Assembly: GCA_964600615.1 (NCBI GenBank)
Contig: CAZRJK010000002.1
Coordinates: 58,826-122,825 of the forward strand
DNA: 64,000 bases
Source: RUG11198 sp964600615
GTDB lineage: Bacteria; Bacillota_I; Bacilli_A; RF39; UBA660
Reading direction: 5' to 3'
Shown here: piece after piece, positions 59,553 to 64,000 of the stretch
How positions within the stretch are numbered: position 1 is the first letter of the stretch
How the letters are laid out: each line of letters begins with the position of its first letter
The notes under the pieces: generated by a model
Told to the model about the DNA's origin: nothing
What the model saw: the letters and a program-made list of their open reading frames with translations, nothing else
Database searches by the model: none
Made by a program: the position numbers and the translations under genes

Positions 59553-60026
59553 ATGATTAAATTATTTGATAATGATATGAATGAAATAAATATTAAAAGA
59601 GAAATGTATCAATGGGAAATATTTCCTTTAGATAATTTTTCATCTTTTGGATTTTTTATGGATGGAGAGTATTTTCAAACTAGTGAACATGCATTTCAGT
59701 ATTTAAAGTTTGTAGATACTAATAAGAAGATAGCTAATAAAATAAAAGAATCTTTTTCACCTAATGATGCTAGAAATATTGCTCATTTAAATAAGGAATA
59801 TAGATTAATTAATTGGGATAATGTTAAATATAAAAATATGGAAAAAGTATTACGATTAAAGGTAGAACAAAATCCTATAGTAAGAGAAGTTTTATTAAAT
59901 ACAAAAGATTATATAATAGCTGAATGTTGTATAGATGAAGATACTGATTGGGGATTAGATAATAATAAGCAAGGAAATAATAATTTAGGTAAAATATGGA
60001 TGAAAATTCGTGATGATATAAAATAG
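59553..60026 (+). CDS. NADAR family protein (YbiA-like N-glycosidase)
   Basis: 157 residues. NADAR hallmarks: FPLDNFSSFGF, FQTSEHAFQYLKF, FSPNDARNIA, MEKVLRLKVEQNPIVREVLLNTKDYIIAECC and DTDWGLDNN...NNLGKIWMKIRD. Family members cleave N-glycosidic bonds: YbiA acts on early riboflavin intermediates, and some NADAR proteins remove ADP-ribose from guanine in DNA. Which applies here is not decidable by eye. ATG 59553 is preferred over GTG 59544, which overlaps the AAGGTGAT site. A nucleoside phosphorylase gene follows after 9 bases. Confidence 0.9.
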   Translation: MIKLFDNDMNEINIKREMYQWEIFPLDNFSSFGFFMDGEYFQTSEHAFQYLKFVDTNKKIANKIKESFSPNDARNIAHLNKEYRLINWDNVKYKNMEKVLRLKVEQNPIVREVLLNTKDYIIAECCIDEDTDWGLDNNKQGNNNLGKIWMKIRDDIK

Positions 60027-60035
60027 AGGTGAATT

Positions 60036-60809
60036 ATGAATTATAATGATTTGTTAAAATCTCATTTAAGATTTGGAACTAGGAAAGAAGATATAGAAGT
60101 AAGTAAGGGATATGAAAAAGTATTAGAGAATGTTATTATAGCTCCATGGTGGAGTCATGATATATTTGATAATATGAATTTTAAAATTGAACAGGTATCT
60201 GAAAGAGTATATAATTTTTATAGAGATGATGTCTCTTTTTCATATATAGAGTTGAAACTTATAGGGGCACCAGGGATAATGGATTTTATTTTATCTTTGG
60301 GTGTAACACGTTGTAAGAATTTAGTATTTTTAGGATCTGTTGGTTCTTTAGATGAAAATATTAAAATAGGGGATATTGTAATTCCTAAATACTCTATATG
60401 TGGTGATGGTGCTTCTAGATATTTAAATAAAGATTTAGAAGATGAATTTTTAAAAAAAGAGTATCCATCTAAAGAGTTTACTAATAATTTAATTGATATT
60501 TTAAAAAAAGAAAATATAAAATATTATAATGTTCCTAATTTTAGTATTGATACTATATTTGCGCAATTTTATCATATTGATAAAATTCTAGATATGGGGG
60601 CTAAAACAATAGAAATGGAAACTGCTAATTTATTTAAATGTAATGAAATATTAAATATAAATGTTACTGCTATTTTTTGTGTATCTGATAATACAATATT
60701 AAATAAATCATTATATAGTGGTATAACTGATGAAGAAAATAAACATAGGCATAAAGTAAAAAATGAAGTTATTCCTAGAATAGTTATAGAGTTATTTAAA
60801 AAGAATTAA
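60036..60809 (+). CDS. Nucleoside phosphorylase family protein (PNP/UDP type)
   Basis: 257 residues. Core pattern of the PNP_UDP_1 family: GAPGIMDFILSLGVTRCKNLVFLGSVGSLDENIKIGDIVIP, and TIEMETANLF (Met-Glu-Thr ribose-binding element) with the later VSDNTI. The N-terminal 80 residues are divergent. It cleaves a nucleoside with phosphate or water; base specificity unknown. It is co-transcribed with NADAR (9-base gap, AGAGGTGA before the ATG), which suggests both act on ribosyl compounds. Confidence 0.85.
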   Translation: MNYNDLLKSHLRFGTRKEDIEVSKGYEKVLENVIIAPWWSHDIFDNMNFKIEQVSERVYNFYRDDVSFSYIELKLIGAPGIMDFILSLGVTRCKNLVFLGSVGSLDENIKIGDIVIPKYSICGDGASRYLNKDLEDEFLKKEYPSKEFTNNLIDILKKENIKYYNVPNFSIDTIFAQFYHIDKILDMGAKTIEMETANLFKCNEILNINVTAIFCVSDNTILNKSLYSGITDEENKHRHKVKNEVIPRIVIELFKKN

Positions 60810-60819
60810 TTTAATAAAA

Positions 60820-61021
60820 CTAATATAAATTGGTTGATATTGATTTAGTTTAACCATTCATGAAACTCCTATAAAACATGGAAAAAACAAGTATATACTT
60901 ATTACATAATTTGATAAAAATATATAAAAAAATGATAAAAATAACAAAAAAAGTATCTAAAATAGCATAGTATTTGATACTTGGTATTGACGGTTAAATT
61001 TTTATAAAAAGAGGTGATAGT
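60820..61021 (+). repeat. Repeated intergenic element, copy A
   Basis: About 200 bp, matching 63759-63958. Conserved left part (CTAATATAAA, TGGTTGATATTGATTTAG, CATTCATGAAACTCCTATAAAA), A-rich divergent middle, conserved right part (ATAGCATAG, then TATTTGATACTTGGTATTGA, CGGTTAA). It ends exactly at the ribosome site of the next gene. The left part encodes NINWLILI-stop in one frame in both copies. Confidence 0.85.
60981..61008 (+). promoter_or_regulatory. Repeated-unit promoter of the S51-like peptidase gene
   Basis: TTGGTA (60981-60986), 16 nt, TATAAA (61003-61008), within repeat copy A. Confidence 0.55.
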
Positions 61022-61570
61022 ATGAACATTTATTTAACATCTTATGGTGTTGATACCAGATATAATGACTATATGGATAGTTATTCTGATATAATAAATG
61101 TATTAAAAAATAAAAAAGTAGCTATTATTCCTAATGCTAAATTAGTTGACCAAGATAGGACTAGTTCTAGTGTTGCAAAAGAAGAATTAAATAAGAATAA
61201 TATTACTGCAGATATCATTGATATAGACTCTATAAAATTAAATATAAATGATTTTGATGCATTATATTTAAGCGGTGGCGAGCCTAAAAACCTAATGAAT
61301 TCAATTATTAATGCAAATCTATTTAATGACATAAAAAAATTTATTGATAATGGTGGAATAATAATTGGGCAATCTGCTGGTGCTATGATTTTCTGTAAAG
61401 ATTACTATGACACTACAACAAAAGAGTTACTAATTATGAATAACGGATATGATTATAGTGATAAAATGATAGTTCCACATTATGATAACTTACCAAAAGA
61501 ACTAAAAAAACAAATGATTGATGACCTTTTTATAATAAATGATAATGATAGATTAATTAAATTAAAATAA
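61022..61570 (+). CDS. Peptidase S51 / class I glutamine amidotransferase-like protein
   Basis: 182 residues. Rossmann-like fold with YLSGGEPKNLMNSI and the nucleophile elbow GQSAGAMIF (Ser in G-x-S-A-G), plus a later VPHYDNLP His, as in PepE-type (S51) peptidases. It is somewhat shorter than PepE and lacks obvious Asp-dipeptide specificity cues, so the substrate is unknown. AGAGGTGA precedes the ATG, at the edge of repeat copy A. Confidence 0.85.
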   Translation: MNIYLTSYGVDTRYNDYMDSYSDIINVLKNKKVAIIPNAKLVDQDRTSSSVAKEELNKNNITADIIDIDSIKLNINDFDALYLSGGEPKNLMNSIINANLFNDIKKFIDNGGIIIGQSAGAMIFCKDYYDTTTKELLIMNNGYDYSDKMIVPHYDNLPKELKKQMIDDLFIINDNDRLIKLK

Positions 61571-61584
61571 AGGAGTTGATCCAA

Positions 61585-61620
61585 ATGAATGATATGTTAT
61601 ACTATATAACATATAAATAG
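61585..61620 (+). other. Mini-ORF containing an 8-bp inverted repeat
   Basis: ATG...TAG of 11 codons (MNDMLYYITYK) follows an AAAGGAG site. Inside it ATGTTATA/TATAACAT (61594-61612, loop CTA) forms a perfect 8-bp hairpin. It lies between the S51-like gene and the 629-residue gene. It may be a leader peptide with a regulatory hairpin or a protein-binding palindrome; no terminator T-run follows. Confidence 0.35.
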
Positions 61621-61639
61621 AGTACAAGGATGTGATACT

Positions 61640-63529
61640 ATGATAGAACAATTCACTATTGATATGAATAATTTACTTTCTATTGAAGAAAATAGGCAAA
61701 TTAGAAATCAAATTAGAGAGGATTATTTGTATGAGATATTAAGAAGTTCGACATCGACAGGTTTAATGTTACCAAATCAAATATTAGATGTTATTAGGGG
61801 AATTTCTTCTAGAAAAATAGAAACATGTATAACGGAACCAATCAAAGAAAAATACAATAATTTAGATAAAATAGTAGATAATATTTTAATAAGATATTTA
61901 GTATGTAAAAATTATTTTAATATGTCTTATGAAGATTATAAGTTTATATCTGAAACTGATTTTAGTGAAATTAAATTTGAAGATAATGAGTTTAGTGAAT
62001 TTATAGAAAATATAAAAGATATACAGCAAGGATTTTTTTCTATTTACTCTAAACCACAAGCAAATATTAAATATCGAATTTTAAATAAATTTAAATCAGA
62101 TTATAATAAAACAATTTCAAATTGTGATGATTTTAAAAGTGTAAGCAATGTTTTTTTAGAAGAATATAATTTATCAAATAGTTTTGGAATAGATATAAGA
62201 GATTCTGGCTATGATTTTCATTTTTTGGTTAAAGATATGTCTTATGCTGGAAGGCCAAAGAGTGCTAATATGTCGTATAAAGATTACTACAATGTTGATG
62301 AACATCATTTTCCTACTGAATCAAAATCTTTAGTTTCAAATAGTCTTTTTTCTACAATAGGTAGTAGTCAGTCTAAATTTATTTCTGCCGAACATTTATT
62401 AGTTGGATACAATGAATTGAAGGAATTATTTGATGCTTCAACTGCAGATTTAGCTTCTGAAATAATTAATGGTTCTGTTCAAACTTATTTAAAGACGGGA
62501 AAGAATGTAAAGCATTTGTGTAATCCTAATTCATTATTAAAGTCAACAGGGGTTATAAAGGATGATAATACAGCAATTTGTGTATATAATGAAATTGTTG
62601 ATACCAAATATGATGATAATGATAAAAAAATTCAGCCAGATTTTATTGTGTATGCTTTATCAAAGAATCCTAATTCCACGTTTTCAAATAGTATTCAAGA
62701 ACGATTTAAGTGTGCTTGTCAGTCAGCCAAGGAATTTGGAGTTCCGCTAGTTTTTGTAGATTTAGATAAGATTGCAAGAAATGAATTTGAAGTTGTAAAT
62801 AAAAAAGTAGAGCAATTTAAGAAAAATAGTAGTCCAGAATTGTTAAGAGATATTTTAGGTCAAATTAGAATGAATCGAGCTACTGATTATGCAACAAAGC
62901 CATTTGATGAAAAGTTTTTGTTTTCGGATAGATTTTTAACTGATTTAATAATTCAACTATATACTCCTCAAAATAAAGATATTTTTTATGAAGAACTTAA
63001 TAACATGCCTAATTTTAAATTTGATGATTTTAAAAGAAGAATAGAAATGAAAATTAGTTTATGTAATTCATTAAAAAATAATGAAGAACTTTCAAAAATT
63101 GTTTCTGCTCAAAGGCTTGACCAATTGAAATTACATGTAGTAGAAAAAGAGAAAGAAAAAATTACTAAATTAGATGAAGAACTTAATAAAAAGAAAAAAA
63201 GATTTTTTAAAACAAGTAAATTTAAAAAACAGATTTCTCAACTTGAAAATGATAAAAAAGTTTTAGAAAATAATATAATGGCTAGAATTAAAAGTAATAG
63301 TATTGATGAATTAACAAAAATGGGTATATGTACTATTTCATATGGAAAAAATACGAATAGTTTAGATGAAATGATTTTGTCATCTATATCACATTACAAT
63401 GATATTCTTGATATTTTTAAAAGAGAAAAGAAGGTCTATGAGGATGTACCTTCAGTCATAACTATTGAAAATAGAAGAGTTTCAGAAGCAAACGTTAATT
63501 TAACGCGGACTAGCAATAAGATGAAATAA
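61640..63529 (+). CDS. Large protein of unknown function
   Basis: 629 residues, no signal or membrane segment. The N-terminal 200 residues are helical. The middle holds FGIDIRDSGYDFHFLVKDMSY, EHHFPTESKSLVSNSLFSTIG, and ICVYNEIV...KIQPDFIVYALSK followed by AKEFGVPLVFVDLDKIA, a recurrent pattern I associate with uncharacterised proteins of gut Firmicutes. The C-terminal part (about 510-570) is a Lys/Glu coiled coil. No enzymatic motif can be named. GGATGTGA precedes the ATG. Confidence 0.7.
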   Translation: MIEQFTIDMNNLLSIEENRQIRNQIREDYLYEILRSSTSTGLMLPNQILDVIRGISSRKIETCITEPIKEKYNNLDKIVDNILIRYLVCKNYFNMSYEDYKFISETDFSEIKFEDNEFSEFIENIKDIQQGFFSIYSKPQANIKYRILNKFKSDYNKTISNCDDFKSVSNVFLEEYNLSNSFGIDIRDSGYDFHFLVKDMSYAGRPKSANMSYKDYYNVDEHHFPTESKSLVSNSLFSTIGSSQSKFISAEHLLVGYNELKELFDASTADLASEIINGSVQTYLKTGKNVKHLCNPNSLLKSTGVIKDDNTAICVYNEIVDTKYDDNDKKIQPDFIVYALSKNPNSTFSNSIQERFKCACQSAKEFGVPLVFVDLDKIARNEFEVVNKKVEQFKKNSSPELLRDILGQIRMNRATDYATKPFDEKFLFSDRFLTDLIIQLYTPQNKDIFYEELNNMPNFKFDDFKRRIEMKISLCNSLKNNEELSKIVSAQRLDQLKLHVVEKEKEKITKLDEELNKKKKRFFKTSKFKKQISQLENDKKVLENNIMARIKSNSIDELTKMGICTISYGKNTNSLDEMILSSISHYNDILDIFKREKKVYEDVPSVITIENRRVSEANVNLTRTSNKMK

Positions 63530-63681
63530 TTAAAAGTTACTTAATTGATGAAAAAAAGCATATGTAATTAAATAAATAACAAAAATGTGTTAAAATAGTT
63601 AAATTTTAAATCATCATATGACCTGGATACTATATACCAATATTTGATTACGGTTTATAATAACTACTGAAACTTAAAAAT

Positions 63682-63713
63682 AGACGAAATAGTAATAAAT
63701 TTCGTCTTTTTTA
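63682..63713 (+). terminator. Terminator in the 63530-63958 gap
   Basis: Perfect 9-bp stem AGACGAAAT/ATTTCGTCT, 8-base loop, six T. It lies about 150 bases after the 629-residue gene; the stretch between (63530-63680) shows no gene. Confidence 0.85.
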
Positions 63714-63745
63714 TGCTATAATTGAATAGAAATGGAGTGATTCCT

Positions 63746-63787
63746 ATGGATAATAAAGCTAATATAAACTGGTTGATATTGATTTAG
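63746..63787 (+). other. 13-codon ORF at the left end of repeat copy B
   Basis: ATG to TAG encodes MDNKANINWLILI. It has a TATAAT at 63717-63722 and a GGAG site 8 bases before the ATG. The last residues NINWLILI-stop are also encoded, with a synonymous difference (AAC/AAT), in repeat copy A. It may be a tiny gene, a leader peptide or the tail of an ancestral gene carried by the repeat. Confidence 0.4.
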
Positions 63788-63958
63788 TCTAGCCATTCAT
63801 GAAACTCCTATAAAATAAGGAAAAATAAGTGTTTAGTAATTACATAATTTAATAAATAATTACTAAAAAGTAATAAAAATATAGAAAAAATAGCCAAAAA
63901 TAGCATAGTATTTGATACTTGGTATTGACGGTTAACCTAATATAAAAGAGGTGATAAT
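63759..63958 (+). repeat. Repeated intergenic element, copy B
   Basis: About 200 bp, co-linear with copy A at 60820-61021: the left and right parts are nearly identical, the A-rich middle differs, and the spacing between conserved parts differs by one base only. It again ends at the ribosome site and ATG of a gene. Confidence 0.85.
63919..63946 (+). promoter_or_regulatory. Repeated-unit promoter of the last gene
   Basis: TTGGTA (63919-63924), 16 nt, TATAAA (63941-63946). The 16-nt spacing is kept although the spacer bases differ from copy A. Confidence 0.55.
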
Positions 63959-64000
63959 ATGGAGATTATTAAATTTGATTTAGAAGAACTAAAAAAGAAT
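63959..64000 (+). CDS. Start of a gene cut by the window end
   Basis: ATG 63959 after AGAGGTGATA opens a frame MEIIKFDLEELKKN that runs off the window. Too little is visible to name it. Its start context is the same as that of the genes at 59553 and 61022. Confidence 0.6.
   Translation, partial: MEIIKFDLEELKKN

Noticed and set aside
63595..63680. Possible further degenerate copy of the repeat core (ATATTTGATTACGGTTTA near 63640)
   Set aside because: Similarity is limited to a short AT-rich string without the promoter boxes; too weak to call.
1..64000. CRISPR array or insertion sequence
   Set aside because: No regularly spaced short repeats with unique spacers, no transposase or integrase frame, and no terminal inverted repeats flanking a gene were seen.
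1..64000. Use of TGA as Trp (Mycoplasma code)
   Set aside because: Several well-defined genes end in TGA at the expected position (holin, LysE-type exporter, toxin peptide) and conserved Trp residues are TGG.

Overview
The window is strongly AT-rich, densely packed DNA of a low-GC Gram-positive-type bacterium. TGA is used as a stop (for example the holin at 15152 and the LysE-type gene at 51370) and Trp is encoded by TGG, so this is the standard code and not the Mycoplasma code. Shine-Dalgarno sites of the AGGAGG or AGGTGAT type, a Bacillus-like tmRNA, a CIRCE operator, pyruvate formate-lyase and giant InlB-repeat surface proteins without an LPXTG anchor suggest an uncultured gut anaerobe of the Bacilli/Erysipelotrichia/RF39 (Tenericutes-related) kind. 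That placement is inference from gene style, not a taxonomic result.

Region 1 (1-10708): the 3' part of a large surface protein, then ligA, gpmA, two tandem type IV prepilin-like genes, a Nudix hydrolase overlapping a VanY-type D,D-carboxypeptidase, and a reverse-strand pair (ComEC-like metallo-beta-lactamase plus DUF3006). Region 2 (10709-11656): tmRNA followed by what looks like a complete, unannotated type I toxin-antitoxin locus: a 30-residue hydrophobic peptide with its own promoter, Shine-Dalgarno and terminator, and an antisense RNA with a 17-nt-spaced promoter and a terminator lying inside the first codons of the toxin. Region 3 (11657-21830): Nudix, HAD, tRNA-Gln, folD, an orphan holin-endolysin pair, pflB-pflA, a DUF1016 (YhcG-like) nuclease and thyA.

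Region 4 (22003-40685): one gene of 15.75 kb encoding a 5249-residue secreted modular protein (InlB B-repeats, two blocks of a 183-184-residue module, two beta-helix domains, two concanavalin-like domains, a ricin-type lectin and an SH3-like end), then a DUF4116 repeat protein. Region 5 (40711-57026): CIRCE-htpG, RDD protein, membrane thioredoxin, PH-domain protein, rplS with a structured leader, lepB, NlpC/P60, PPC-domain protein, GNATs, LysE-type exporter, ABC exporter, HAD, lipid kinase and plsC, GlsB-like membrane protein.

Region 6 (57031-64000) looks like an accessory island: methyltransferase, unknown helical protein, Nudix, NADAR, nucleoside phosphorylase, S51-like peptidase and a 629-residue unknown protein. 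Three genes or gene pairs here are preceded by the same promoter unit (TTGGTA, 16 nt, TATAAA). At two places it is the 3' end of a repeated intergenic element of about 200 bp. Gene fragments lie between, so the region has probably grown by duplication or cassette-like insertion.
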